This document shows positions 51,256 to 59,410 of a DNA stretch of 64,000 nt, in pieces (position 1 is the stretch's first letter; every line of letters starts with the position of its first letter). The position numbers were made by a program, and so were the translations under genes. Source of the DNA: Flexivirga aerilata. GTDB taxonomy: Bacteria > Actinomycetota > Actinomycetes > Actinomycetales > Dermatophilaceae. The notes below the pieces were generated by a model. That model was given only the letters and a program-made list of their open reading frames with translations, ran no database searches and had not been told where the DNA came from. The stretch covers positions 558,001-622,000 of the forward strand of contig NZ_JABENB010000001.1 of NCBI RefSeq assembly GCF_013002715.1, given 5' to 3'.

Positions 51256-52769
51256 CACGCCACCTCGGTCTTGGACACCGGCACGAAGTCGAGCTTCTCG
51301 CGGACACCGCAGTCGGGGCAGCACCAGGTGTCGGGGATCTGGTCCCACGGGGTGCCGGCCGGGAAGCCTTCGCGCGGGGCGCCGACGGCCTCGTCGTAGA
51401 CGTAGCCGCAGCCGGGGCAGCGGCCGCCGTGGCTGCCGCTCTGGTCGTGGGCGGACGCGTCGACGCGCAGCGACTCGGTGGTGCGCGGCGTCGGGTCGAC
51501 GACCTTGCCGTACTTGGCGAGCACCTTGTCGCGCTTGCGCGGCGAGATGTTGGCCTGCGAGATGTCGCCGTCGAAGTGCGCGAGCACCCGCGGGTCCATC
51601 ACGCGTCGCCAGACGGCGGGCACGATCGCGAGCACGATCATCCCGGCATACCCGGTCGGCAGCACCGGCGACTCCTTGTAGTCGCGCAGCGCCTGGTAGC
51701 GCCGGGTCGGGTTGGCGTGGTGGTCGCTGTGCCGCTGCAGGTGGTAGAGCAGCACGTTGGTCGCGATGTTGTTGGAGTTCCAGCTGTGGCTGGGGTCGAC
51801 CCGCTCGTAGCGCTCCTTGCCGGCCGGGCCGACCTTCTTGCGCAGCATGCCGTAGTGCTCCATGTAGTTGACGACCTCGAGCAGCGAGAAGCCGACGACG
51901 GCCTGGATCACCAGGTAGGGGAAGATGCCGACCCCGAGGAAGGCCATCAGCACGCCCCACAGCACGGCGGTCATCAGCCAGGCGTTGAGCACGTCGTTGC
52001 CGATGTGGAACGGGTGGGTGTTACGCCGTGCGTAACGCTTCTTCTCGAGGTTCCAGGCGCTCTTCAGCGAGCCGCTGACGGTGCGCGGCCAGAACTGGTA
52101 GAAGTTCTCGCCGACGCGGCTGCTCGCCGGGTCCTCCTGGGTGGCGACCCGCACGTGGTGGCCGCGGTTGTGCTCGATGTAGAAGTGGCCGTAGGCGCTC
52201 TGCGCCAGGGCGATCTTGGACAGCCAGCGCTCGTGGCTCTCCTTCTTGTGGCCGAGCTCGTGGGCGGTGTTGATGCCGATGCCGCCGACGCAGCCGATCG
52301 AGATGGAGACCGCGATCTTGTCGATCACGCTGAGGTCCCACGGCTGGACGAACCGCTCGCCGAGATGCGTGGAGACCCAGTCGGAGCCGCCGGTCAGGCT
52401 GAGGATGTCACCGACCGGGTTGTGGCCCGCGACGAGCATCATCACGCCGATCAGACCGAGGTACTGCAGCGGCAGGTACATGTAGACGACCCACCGGTAG
52501 TAGCGGTCGTTCTCCAGCGCCTCGATCACGTCGTCCGGTGGGTTGTCCTGGTCCAGACCCGCGACGAGGTCGATCGCCGGCACGATGCCGAGGATCAGGA
52601 TCGGCCCGGTCCACAGCAGCACCGACCAGCCGGTGAGCGCGTAGAGCACGTAGATCGCCACGAACGCCGACGGGATCACCAGGCCGATGAGCCAGAGGTA
52701 ACGCTTCTTGTCCTTCCACCCTTCGGTGGAACCGTCCGGCACGGTGCCGGATGCATCCAATATCGCCAT
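51255..52769 (-). CDS. alkB: Alkane 1-monooxygenase fused to rubredoxin
   Basis: Integral membrane di-iron hydroxylase of 504 residues that oxidises medium- to long-chain n-alkanes to 1-alkanols. The first 400 residues have about six membrane helices and the His boxes NTAHELGHK, EHNRGHH and LQRHSDHHANP, plus NYMEHYGM. After a linker (near residues 415-440) comes a rubredoxin domain with CPGCGYVYDE near 451 and CCPDCGV near 488, the two CxxC iron sites. Start chosen: the ATG at 52769 with GGGAG upstream. It is the first gene of the operon with ferredoxin, reductase and TetR. Confidence 0.95.
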   Translation of the reverse strand: MAILDASGTVPDGSTEGWKDKKRYLWLIGLVIPSAFVAIYVLYALTGWSVLLWTGPILILGIVPAIDLVAGLDQDNPPDDVIEALENDRYYRWVVYMYLPLQYLGLIGVMMLVAGHNPVGDILSLTGGSDWVSTHLGERFVQPWDLSVIDKIAVSISIGCVGGIGINTAHELGHKKESHERWLSKIALAQSAYGHFYIEHNRGHHVRVATQEDPASSRVGENFYQFWPRTVSGSLKSAWNLEKKRYARRNTHPFHIGNDVLNAWLMTAVLWGVLMAFLGVGIFPYLVIQAVVGFSLLEVVNYMEHYGMLRKKVGPAGKERYERVDPSHSWNSNNIATNVLLYHLQRHSDHHANPTRRYQALRDYKESPVLPTGYAGMIVLAIVPAVWRRVMDPRVLAHFDGDISQANISPRKRDKVLAKYGKVVDPTPRTTESLRVDASAHDQSGSHGGRCPGCGYVYDEAVGAPREGFPAGTPWDQIPDTWCCPDCGVREKLDFVPVSKTEVA

Positions 52770-52792
52770 GGTGTGACTCCCATCACGTTTGC

Positions 52793-52821
52793 GGTTTACA
52801 AAAGAGTGCCGTTTGTAAACC
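52793..52821. promoter_or_regulatory. Perfect palindrome upstream of alkB, probable TetR/AlkX operator
   Basis: GGTTTACAAA (52793-52802) and TTTGTAAACC (52812-52821) are perfect 10-bp arms with a 9-base spacer, 24 bases upstream of the alkB start. The rest of 52822-53030 shows a run of ATCGA/AATCGAAG words before the sortase but no gene. Confidence 0.8.
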
Positions 52822-53030
52822 GGGGGTGTCAAGGGGTATGCCGCAGGCAATCTGCGACGCCCTACGTTCACGTAACCCACAGGTTCGACGTGCAGCGTTC
52901 CGGTCGCGCCGGGGAGTCCGGCCGTTCATAATCGAAAGCCAGGGCGCGCCCCGCCGGGGGCCGGGCGCGAAGCGCAAGAGATCAAAAAGATCGACAGATC
53001 GAAGTCAACAAATCGAAGAGCAGAGGACCG

Positions 53031-53891
53031 ATGAGCTACCAAGGCGGCGCGCACCGCGCCCCCCGACCGAAGGGCATGACCGCGATCGTCGCGGGCTGCC
53101 TCATCGCGGCCGGCGGCGTGGGGGCCGCAGCCTGGAGCATGCGGCCGGGCACCTCCGACAACGCGGCGACCTCGTCGTCGATCAGCGCCGACGCCCCGGG
53201 CGACAGCGGTGCGGCGACCGGCTCGTCAGCTTCCTCAGGATCCTCAGGGTCCTCAGGGTCGGCCTCGGGCTCCTCCGCGTCGGGCTCGCGCGGAGGATCG
53301 TCCGCCGCGACCAGCTCCTCCGGATCTGGCGGGTCGTCCGCGCAGAAGTCCGGCGGCTCGTCCACGCGCGGGTCGTCGCAGTCGAAGGCCACGGTGGTGC
53401 CCAACCCGACCGGGGAGAGCAAGCGCGAGTCGGTCGCGAATCCCGCTGGCGCGACGTGCATTCCGTCCAGTCTGACGGTGTCCTCGGTCGGCATCGCCGG
53501 CGAGAACGTCGTGCCGATGGGCACCAACTCCCAGGGCCAGATCTACCCGCCGGCGCGCACCACGATGTGGTACAACCGCTCGGCCCAGCCCGGCCAGAAC
53601 GGCATCGCCGTGATCGCCGGTCACGTCACCTATGACGGCCCGGACAACTTCTACAACCTGCGCAACGTCGGGGTGGGGTCCGCGGTGTCGGTGACCTGCA
53701 CCAACGGCAAGACCGTCGACCTGCGGGTGACCGGCAAGGAGTCGGTGCCGAAGACGAAACTGACCACGGACCAACGGGTTTGGGGCGGCAGCGCCACTCC
53801 GGTGGTCACGCTGGTCACCTGCGACAACACCTCGCGGATGATCAACGGGCACTACCTCAACAACTACGTCGTCTGGACCCGCCCGGCCTGA
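53031..53891 (+). CDS. Class F sortase
   Basis: Membrane-anchored transpeptidase-like protein of 286 residues. A cytoplasmic start is followed by one membrane helix (MTAIVAGCLIAAGGVGAAAW), a Ser/Gly-rich linker of about 90 residues, and the sortase domain from VSSVGIAGENVVPMG. Catalytic residues fit: His in IAGHVTYDGPDNFYN (near 198), Cys in TLVTCD (near 263) and Arg shortly after in TSRMINGHYLNNYVV. Class F enzymes are common in actinobacteria, with few known substrates. No LPXTG-type substrate is seen in the window. Confidence 0.9.
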   Translation: MSYQGGAHRAPRPKGMTAIVAGCLIAAGGVGAAAWSMRPGTSDNAATSSSISADAPGDSGAATGSSASSGSSGSSGSASGSSASGSRGGSSAATSSSGSGGSSAQKSGGSSTRGSSQSKATVVPNPTGESKRESVANPAGATCIPSSLTVSSVGIAGENVVPMGTNSQGQIYPPARTTMWYNRSAQPGQNGIAVIAGHVTYDGPDNFYNLRNVGVGSAVSVTCTNGKTVDLRVTGKESVPKTKLTTDQRVWGGSATPVVTLVTCDNTSRMINGHYLNNYVVWTRPA

Positions 53892-53946
53892 GCCGGCGTA
53901 TGACGGCGGCGGCGCCGACGCACGGCCCCGGCCCCGCGCTGCCGGG

Positions 53947-54879
53947 TCAGCCGCGCAGCCGGTCCAGCCAGTCCCGGGCGTCCGAGAACGCTTCATTGGC
54001 AGCGGTTTCCGGCACCGACGCCATCTTGCCGTCGGCACGCGGGTAGGAGCCGAGGAAGCGCACGTCCTTGGTGACCCGCCGCAGTCCCATCAGCGCCTCC
54101 CCGACCCGGTCGTCGCGGACGTGCCCCTCGAAGTCGATCGAGAAGCAGTAGCTGCCCATCGCCTCACCGGTCGGGCGCGACTCCAGCCTGGTCATGTTGA
54201 TGCCGCGGGCCGCGAAGTGCTCGAGCAGCTCGAGGAGGCCACCCGGGTGGTCGCTGCTCTGGAAGAGCACCACGGTCGTCTTGTCGGCACCGGTCGGTGC
54301 CGGGCTGAGACCGGGGCGCGAGACCAGCACGAAGCGGGTGACGGCCGCGGCACGGTCGCCGATGTTCTCGGCGAGGACGGCCAGGCCGTGCGCCGCGACC
54401 GGGGCGCAGACGGCTGCGTCATACGACGGAGGGTCGGAAGTGGTTGCGGCAGAACGTAATTCGGCTGCGGCGCCGGCAGTCGAGAGGGTCGGCACGTAGA
54501 CCGCGTCCGGCAGGTTGGCCGCCATCCAGCCGCGCACCTGCGCCCAACCGTGCGGGTGGGTGCCGACGGCGCGGACCTGATCGATGCCGACGCCCTCCGG
54601 CGCGACGAGCACGAAGGTGATCGGCACCAGCACCTCGCCGATCACCTGCAGCGGTTCGCCGACCGACAGGGCGTCGAGGGTGGCCGTGACGCCGCCCTCG
54701 ACGGAGTTCTCGATCGGCACCATGGCGGCGTCGAGCTCGCCGGAGCGGACCGCGGCGAGCGCGAGGTCGACCGACGGGCAGGCGACCTGCTCGGCGGTGG
54801 CGGCCGGCTCCCAGGCGAGCAGCGCTGCCTGGGTGAAGGTGCCGTCAGGTCCGAGATATCCGTACTTCATCGGGTTCAT
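53947..54879 (-). CDS. pheA: Prephenate dehydratase
   Basis: Enzyme of 310 residues that turns prephenate into phenylpyruvate in phenylalanine synthesis. The dehydratase domain (1-185) opens MKYGYLGPDGTFTQAALLAW and has ENSVEGGVTATLDAL and VTRFVLVSR, with the catalytic TRF threonine. The C-terminal ACT domain (about 195-280) has HPGGLLELLEHFAARGINMT and LESRPTGEAMGSY, the phenylalanine-binding site for feedback control. Starts at 54879 or at the ATG 54870. Not fused to chorismate mutase. Confidence 0.94.
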   Translation of the reverse strand: MNPMKYGYLGPDGTFTQAALLAWEPAATAEQVACPSVDLALAAVRSGELDAAMVPIENSVEGGVTATLDALSVGEPLQVIGEVLVPITFVLVAPEGVGIDQVRAVGTHPHGWAQVRGWMAANLPDAVYVPTLSTAGAAAELRSAATTSDPPSYDAAVCAPVAAHGLAVLAENIGDRAAAVTRFVLVSRPGLSPAPTGADKTTVVLFQSSDHPGGLLELLEHFAARGINMTRLESRPTGEAMGSYCFSIDFEGHVRDDRVGEALMGLRRVTKDVRFLGSYPRADGKMASVPETAANEAFSDARDWLDRLRG

Positions 54880-54897
54880 TCAAGCTCACGCGTCCGG

Positions 54898-54938
54898 GCG
54901 GTGAGATCGGCCGTCCGGACCGTGGAACCGGCGAGGAC
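54898..54938. repeat. 41-bp direct repeat, copy A
   Basis: Identical to 55472-55512 except for one C/T difference. It lies between pheA and the antitoxin-like gene. Read on the minus strand it can encode [14 protein letters not shown], the same C-terminal text as the MFS remnant that contains copy B. Confidence 0.9.
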
Positions 54939-54942
54939 GGAG

Positions 54943-55182
54943 CTACCGGCCGAAGCGCTGATACGCGGCCTGCTTCGTGACTCCGAGTGCCGCGCCGATC
55001 ACTGTCCAGGAGTCCCCCGCCGCGCGCGCTGTCGCCACCGCCTCACGCAACTCGCGCTCCGCCGCCTCGACACCCTCCGCGGCGGCCACGATGCGACGGA
55101 AATGTGTGGCATCGCGAGCCGGGTTGCCCGCCGGTTCGAGTTGGTCAAGTCCGGTGTCGTCGTGCTTTTGCTGGACAGCCAT
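54943..55182 (-). CDS. Small HTH protein, probable antitoxin
   Basis: Protein of 79 residues. The C-terminal half is a helix-turn-helix: [20 protein letters not shown] then RFGR, the kind of HTH that ends many small antitoxin-like proteins. The N-terminus is acidic and variable. It begins four bases after the stop of the partner gene 55187-55420, in the order toxin then antitoxin. The palindrome 55422-55442 would be its autoregulatory site. No experimental analogue is known to me, so the antitoxin role is by context. Confidence 0.65.
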   Translation of the reverse strand: MAVQQKHDDTGLDQLEPAGNPARDATHFRRIVAAAEGVEAAERELREAVATARAAGDSWTVIGAALGVTKQAAYQRFGR

Positions 55183-55186
55183 GTCG

Positions 55187-55420
55187 TCACCTCAAGTAGT
55201 CGTAGAACCTGGTCCGCAATCCGTCCGCGTGAATGATCCGGGTCGGACCGTCGACCGGGACAGCCAGTTCCAACAGTCGTCCGCTGGCGTCCGGGCCGAT
55301 CACGAGCAACCGCTCCTCTCCCTGGTAGTCGAACTCGATCAGGCGCAGTGCGTTTGCCCATGCGTGTCGGATGTCGACGTCAGGGATCCCGTGCTTTCGG
55401 GCGGACGCGGATATCTCCAC
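55187..55420 (-). CDS. Small protein, probable toxin partner
   Basis: Protein of 77 residues from the GTG at 55420: [20 protein letters not shown], then [20 protein letters not shown] and [16 protein letters not shown]. This family (toxin-like proteins beginning with an EIS-SARKHG motif) is frequent in actinobacteria next to small HTH genes. The GTG is six bases after a TATCTT -10 box, so a leaderless start there is preferred over the in-frame TTG at 55456, which lies within the -35 region. Its activity is unknown. Confidence 0.65.
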   Translation of the reverse strand: MEISASARKHGIPDVDIRHAWANALRLIEFDYQGEERLLVIGPDASGRLLELAVPVDGPTRIIHADGLRTRFYDYLR

Positions 55421-55421
55421 C

Positions 55422-55456
55422 GGGTAAAGATACTCTTTACCCATACCGATCGTCAA
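55422..55456 (-). promoter_or_regulatory. Promoter and operator of the toxin-antitoxin-like pair
   Basis: On the minus strand, TTGACG (55451-55456) and TATCTT (55427-55432) are spaced 18 bases. A perfect dyad, GGGTAAAGA (55422-55430) and TCTTTACCC (55434-55442) with a 3-base spacer, covers the -10. The layout suits repression by the antitoxin. Confidence 0.75.
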
Positions 55457-55464
55457 GATTTCAT

Positions 55465-55772
55465 TTACGATGCGGTGAGATTGGCCGTCCGGACCGTGGA
55501 ACCGGCGAGGACCGCACAGGACACCGCGAAGGCGCCCGCGGCGACGGCGAGGGTGTCGCGCTCGCCGACCTGCGTGGCGAGCAGACCGGCGAGCGGCGCG
55601 GCCACCACGATCACCGCCCGGTTGACGGCGCGGCCGGTGGTGTTGGTGCGCGCCTGCTGCTCGTCGGGCGTCACGGTCTGACGTAGGTCCCGAACGACGA
55701 GACGGTCTCGCCGATCCAGAAGCGGGTGAAGGCGGCCGGCAGCGGCGCGGCCCCGGCGGCGCGCTGCGTCAT
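55465..55772 (-). pseudogene. MFS transporter remnant with internal deletion
   Basis: From an ATG at 55772 the minus strand reads [20 protein letters not shown] then [11 protein letters not shown], a normal MFS N-terminus, and stops at once. In another frame it resumes with [40 protein letters not shown] and [13 protein letters not shown], a normal MFS C-terminal helix region. About 300 codons are missing between the two. The N-terminal codon lies eight bases downstream of the DUF4446 stop, suggesting a former two-gene unit. Copy B of the 41-bp repeat forms the 3' end. Confidence 0.75.
55472..55512. repeat. 41-bp direct repeat, copy B
   Basis: Second copy of the repeat at 54898-54938 (one mismatch), inside the 3' end of the MFS remnant. 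The two copies bracket the toxin-antitoxin-like pair. Confidence 0.9.
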
Positions 55773-55780
55773 ACCGGCCC

Positions 55781-56263
55781 TCAGGCGTCCGCGCGATCGG
55801 AGCGTGCCGAGGCGAGCGCCTGCTGCTCCTCCGGGGTCAGGGTGATCTCGGACCGCCCGGCGACCACGCCCTTGGCGTAGGTGCGCGACTCGCCGCGGGC
55901 GTGGATCGACGACAGCACCAGCCCGTCGCCGGCGTCGTCGACGATCGCCGCCGAGAAGGACAGCCGGCCGCCCATGTCGCCGAACGCGTCGTAGCGCACG
56001 ACCGCCACGTGCCGCAGCCCGGCCGCGACGTGCTCGCCGATGCCGTCGACCCGGCCGTCGAGGCGGGTGACCCGGTCGTCGAGGGCGTCGATGCGGCCGA
56101 TGTGCATCCGCATGGTCGCGGCCGCGTCCCGCTGCGGGCCCTCTCCCCAGAGCACCCGGAACTGTCGCTGCACCGCCCGCAACCGCAACCAGGCCGCGGC
56201 CGCACCGGCGAGCGCCAGCACCGCGAGGATCAGGGCCGGCACGGCAACGGTCGTCGTGGTCAC
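55781..56263 (-). CDS. DUF4446 family membrane-anchored protein
   Basis: Protein of 160 residues. One N-terminal helix (VAVPALILAVLALAGAAAAWLRL) is followed by a coiled-coil-prone stretch (IGRIDALDDRVTRLDGRVDG) and the conserved domain LRHVAVVRYDAFGDMGGRLS, FSAAIVDDAGDGLVLSSIHA, RGESRTYAKGVVAG. This is the DUF4446 pattern found across Gram-positives; function unknown. Start chosen: the GTG at 56263, seven bases after TAACCT; leaderless. Confidence 0.88.
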   Translation of the reverse strand: MTTTTVAVPALILAVLALAGAAAAWLRLRAVQRQFRVLWGEGPQRDAAATMRMHIGRIDALDDRVTRLDGRVDGIGEHVAAGLRHVAVVRYDAFGDMGGRLSFSAAIVDDAGDGLVLSSIHARGESRTYAKGVVAGRSEITLTPEEQQALASARSDRADA

Positions 56264-56270
56264 CCGCCCG

Positions 56271-56276
56271 AGGTTA
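56271..56276 (-). promoter_or_regulatory. Candidate -10 box of the DUF4446 gene
   Basis: Minus-strand TAACCT, seven bases before the GTG at 56263, no ribosome site. Confidence 0.4.
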
Positions 56277-56367
56277 GCTCCCTGAGGGAGTGACGAATCG
56301 CACGATGTGGCGCACAGCAGGTGGCGCACAGCAAGAGCGCGGCGGGCGTAGCGCAGAATGGGCCTTC

Positions 56368-58629
56368 ATGTTCCGACGATGGCTGGCCTGGGTGCTGGGC
56401 TGCGCCATTGCCGGAGTCGCGATCTCCTATCTGATCTCGTGGATCGTCGCCTGGCCCGCCGCCAAGCCGGTCAGCCAGCCCGGGCCGCTGATCGTCGTCT
56501 CGCAGCCCACGCTCTCGTGGGATCAGGTGAGCCCGACCCGCACACCGACGCTGTGGAGACTCGCCACCGAAGGAGCCGCCGGGTCGCTCGCAACGCGCAC
56601 GCTGACCCCGCACAGCTGCTCCAGCCAGGCGTGGCTGACCTTCGCCGCGGGCACGCGCACCACCTACGGGCCGGCGGTGCCGATGACGCCGCCCGGGCAG
56701 AAACCGCTGCGCTGCCCGTCGCTGCCCGCGCCGACCCCGTCGACGACCGGGTTCACCACGAGCGGGGCGACGCCGACCCAGTCCTCGCCGGCGGTTGCCG
56801 GGACGGGGCCTGCGGCATACGACCAGAGCGCGTGGACCCGGTGGCGCTCCCTCGCGCTGAAGCGTCCGGTGCCGGCCGACATCGCGTCGATGGGCACCCG
56901 GCTGCCGCGCGCCGGCCAGTGCATCACCGCCGCCGGCCGCTATGCCGGGCTCGCCGCGGCCGACCAGACCGGCCGCATCGCGCACTACTCGCCGAGCGCC
57001 GTCGGCGTCGACCCGACCGCCTGCCCGGTCACGCTGGTCGACCTGCCAGCGCCCAACGACACCGAGCTCGGCAAGCTGCTCGCCCGCGCTCCAGCCAACG
57101 CCACCGTCGTGGTCGCCGGCCTGGCCGACGACACCGGACCGGAGGTGCTGCACACCGTGGTCATCTCCGGGCCCGGTGTGCCGCACGGCCTGCTCACCTC
57201 GGTGTCCACCCAGCAGCCGGGCATCCTGCAGACGACCGACCTGTCCGCGCTGGTGCTGGACCGGCTCGGCGCCGCCGCCCCGCACCTGCCCGAGGGCCGC
57301 CCGCCGATGGTGCAGCCACGCGCCGCCGGCACCAGCGCGATCACCGACGCGCGCACGATCGCGCTGCAACTGCGCATCGAGCACGGGCTCACCGGCGACT
57401 TCATCGTGCGGTTCGTCGCGGCGATGGTGACGTTGTTCGCGGTCGGGGTGGTGTGGTGGCTGATCCGCCGCTACCGGGCCCGCCGCCGCGGCGTCCCGGC
57501 CGAGCGCAGCCGGCTGCTGCGTGGCTGGTTCGCCGGGGTCGGCGCGCTCACCGCGTCGATGCCGGTGGCGACCTGGCTGGTCGGGCTGGTCCCGTGGTGG
57601 CAGGCGTCCGAACCGCGCACCGCGCTCGGCTGGAGCATCGTCGGCATCGCCATGGTCATCGGGCTGCTCGCGCTCGCCGGGCCCTGGCGCCGGCACCCGC
57701 TCGGACCGCCGCTCTTCATCGCGGCGGTCACCGGATCGGTGCTGCTGCTCGACGCCGTGCACGGCACTCCCTTGCAGCTGACCTCGATCATGGGCCTCCA
57801 ACCGGTGTATGGCGGGCGCTTCTATGGCATGGGCAACGTGGGCGGGGCGCTGCTTTCCACCTCGGGGCTGCTGATCGCCGCGTGCCTGGCGGGCGTGCTG
57901 CAGTCCCGCGGGCACCAGCGCCTCGCGGCGGCCACCGTCATACTCATCGCGCTGGTGACGCTGCTGATCGACGGCACGCCGATCTGGGGCGCGGACGGGG
58001 CGGGGCCGCTCACGATGTTCCCGGCGTTCGCCTACCTCGCGCTCAACGCCGCGGGGATCGCACTGACCTGGCGGCGGGCAGCGCTGATCATCGGCAGCGC
58101 GGTCGTGATCGTCGGCATCGTCGGAGTGCTCGATTACCTGCGGCCGCCCGAATACCGCACGCACCTGGGCGATTTCGTCTCCCAGGTGCGCAACCACGGG
58201 CAGTTCACCGGCGTCGAGCGCATCGTCAAGGCAAACTGGACGATGCTCACCAGCACCTGGTACACCGCGCTGGTGCCGCTGATCCTGGTGCTGGCGGTCG
58301 TGGCGCTGCTGGCACCGTCGCGGCGGCCCGGCAGCCTGATCGCCGACCTGGTCGACCGGGTGCCGATGCTCGGCCAGGGTCTCGCCGCGATCACCGTCTG
58401 CTGGCTGCTCGGCTTCGTCGCCAACGACTCCGGGGTGTCGATCCCGCCGACCGGCATGCTGCTGCTCGCGCCCCTGCTGATCCTGCTGGCGGCGCGGATG
58501 AGCTCGGAGACGCACGCCCGGCGCCGGCTCACTGGCACGCTCGCGCATCGCCGCCCGTCCCCGGAGCAGGCGGACGAGTCTCAGGTGGACGAGCCGGGTG
58601 CGGCGGCGTCCGACGCACCCTCGGCCTGA
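56368..58629 (+). CDS. Large conserved actinobacterial membrane protein
   Basis: Protein of 753 residues. A first helix (WLAWVLGCAIAGVAISYLIS) is followed by an external domain of about 330 residues with scattered cysteines (PHSCSSQAWLTFAAGTRTT, LRCPSLPAP). The second half has about ten helices from FIVRFVAAMVTLFAVGVVWW to TGMLLLAPLLILLAARM. The external part resembles alkaline-phosphatase-like proteins of actinobacteria in its ADQTGRIAHYSPSAVG stretch, but the metal site is not evident. Function unknown. Start: the ATG at 56368; no clear ribosome site. Confidence 0.7.
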   Translation: MFRRWLAWVLGCAIAGVAISYLISWIVAWPAAKPVSQPGPLIVVSQPTLSWDQVSPTRTPTLWRLATEGAAGSLATRTLTPHSCSSQAWLTFAAGTRTTYGPAVPMTPPGQKPLRCPSLPAPTPSTTGFTTSGATPTQSSPAVAGTGPAAYDQSAWTRWRSLALKRPVPADIASMGTRLPRAGQCITAAGRYAGLAAADQTGRIAHYSPSAVGVDPTACPVTLVDLPAPNDTELGKLLARAPANATVVVAGLADDTGPEVLHTVVISGPGVPHGLLTSVSTQQPGILQTTDLSALVLDRLGAAAPHLPEGRPPMVQPRAAGTSAITDARTIALQLRIEHGLTGDFIVRFVAAMVTLFAVGVVWWLIRRYRARRRGVPAERSRLLRGWFAGVGALTASMPVATWLVGLVPWWQASEPRTALGWSIVGIAMVIGLLALAGPWRRHPLGPPLFIAAVTGSVLLLDAVHGTPLQLTSIMGLQPVYGGRFYGMGNVGGALLSTSGLLIAACLAGVLQSRGHQRLAAATVILIALVTLLIDGTPIWGADGAGPLTMFPAFAYLALNAAGIALTWRRAALIIGSAVVIVGIVGVLDYLRPPEYRTHLGDFVSQVRNHGQFTGVERIVKANWTMLTSTWYTALVPLILVLAVVALLAPSRRPGSLIADLVDRVPMLGQGLAAITVCWLLGFVANDSGVSIPPTGMLLLAPLLILLAARMSSETHARRRLTGTLAHRRPSPEQADESQVDEPGAAASDAPSA

Positions 58630-58633
58630 AACC

Positions 58634-59410
58634 TCATCCGTGCAGCGCGACGTATGGCGCGACGACCAGCAGCGCCGCGACCAGGCCGAGGCGCAGCGAC
58701 CGCACGGGCAGGGCGCGGGCGATCCGCCAGCCGAGGAACACCCCCGCGAGCTCGGGGATGCCGACCAGGGCGGCCAGCGGCCAGTCGATCGAGCCCTGCA
58801 ACGCGTAGCCGACCGAGCCGACGCCAGCGATCAGGACCGACTGGGCCTGTGCGGCCGCGAGCGCTTCGAGCATGTCGACGCCGGCCGCGACGAGCAGCGG
58901 CACGGTCAGCATCGGGCCGCCGATGCCGACCACTCCCGCCGCGACGGCGACCGCTCCCCCGACCCCGCCGACAACCCAGGCCGACGGGTGCGGGCGGACG
59001 TCGGTCATGCGGGCCGGGTGACCGGCGACGCTCACCCGCTCGCGCATCAGGACGAGCCCGGCGACCGTCGCCATCAGCGCGGCGAGCGCGAGGTTGAACC
59101 AGTGTGGCGACATCAGCGAGTTGACCAGGATGCCGAGCGGCGTGCCGAAAACCGCTGTGCCGCAGAGCAGCTGGGCGGTGCGGCGCACCTGCGGGCGACG
59201 CAGCTCGCCCGAGCGGAGATAGGCGCCGGTGCCCGCACAACCGGTGGCGACATGGGTGACGAGTGCGGTGCCGGCGACCTGGGCCGGTGTCAGCGCGGTC
59301 AGCGTCGCGAGGCCGATGGTCGGCAGCACGCCGCCAGGACCGATGGCACTGATGCCGATGCCGCCGAGCAGACCGAAGAGCGCGAGCAGGGTCGCGGTGA
59401 GCGCGGACAT
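58634..59410 (-). CDS. TauE/SafE family permease
   Basis: Membrane protein of 258 residues with about eight helices, in the sulfite exporter/sulfoacetate-type permease family. It begins ATLLALFGLLGGIGISAIGP with the first conserved GGxxG-like repeat; the second repeat is VVGIGGPMLTVPLLVAAGVD. The family exports or imports sulfur-containing or other organic anions; the substrate here is unknown. The ATG at 59410 overlaps the GntR stop by one base, so the regulator and permease form a unit. Confidence 0.87.
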   Translation of the reverse strand: MSALTATLLALFGLLGGIGISAIGPGGVLPTIGLATLTALTPAQVAGTALVTHVATGCAGTGAYLRSGELRRPQVRRTAQLLCGTAVFGTPLGILVNSLMSPHWFNLALAALMATVAGLVLMRERVSVAGHPARMTDVRPHPSAWVVGGVGGAVAVAAGVVGIGGPMLTVPLLVAAGVDMLEALAAAQAQSVLIAGVGSVGYALQGSIDWPLAALVGIPELAGVFLGWRIARALPVRSLRLGLVAALLVVAPYVALHG

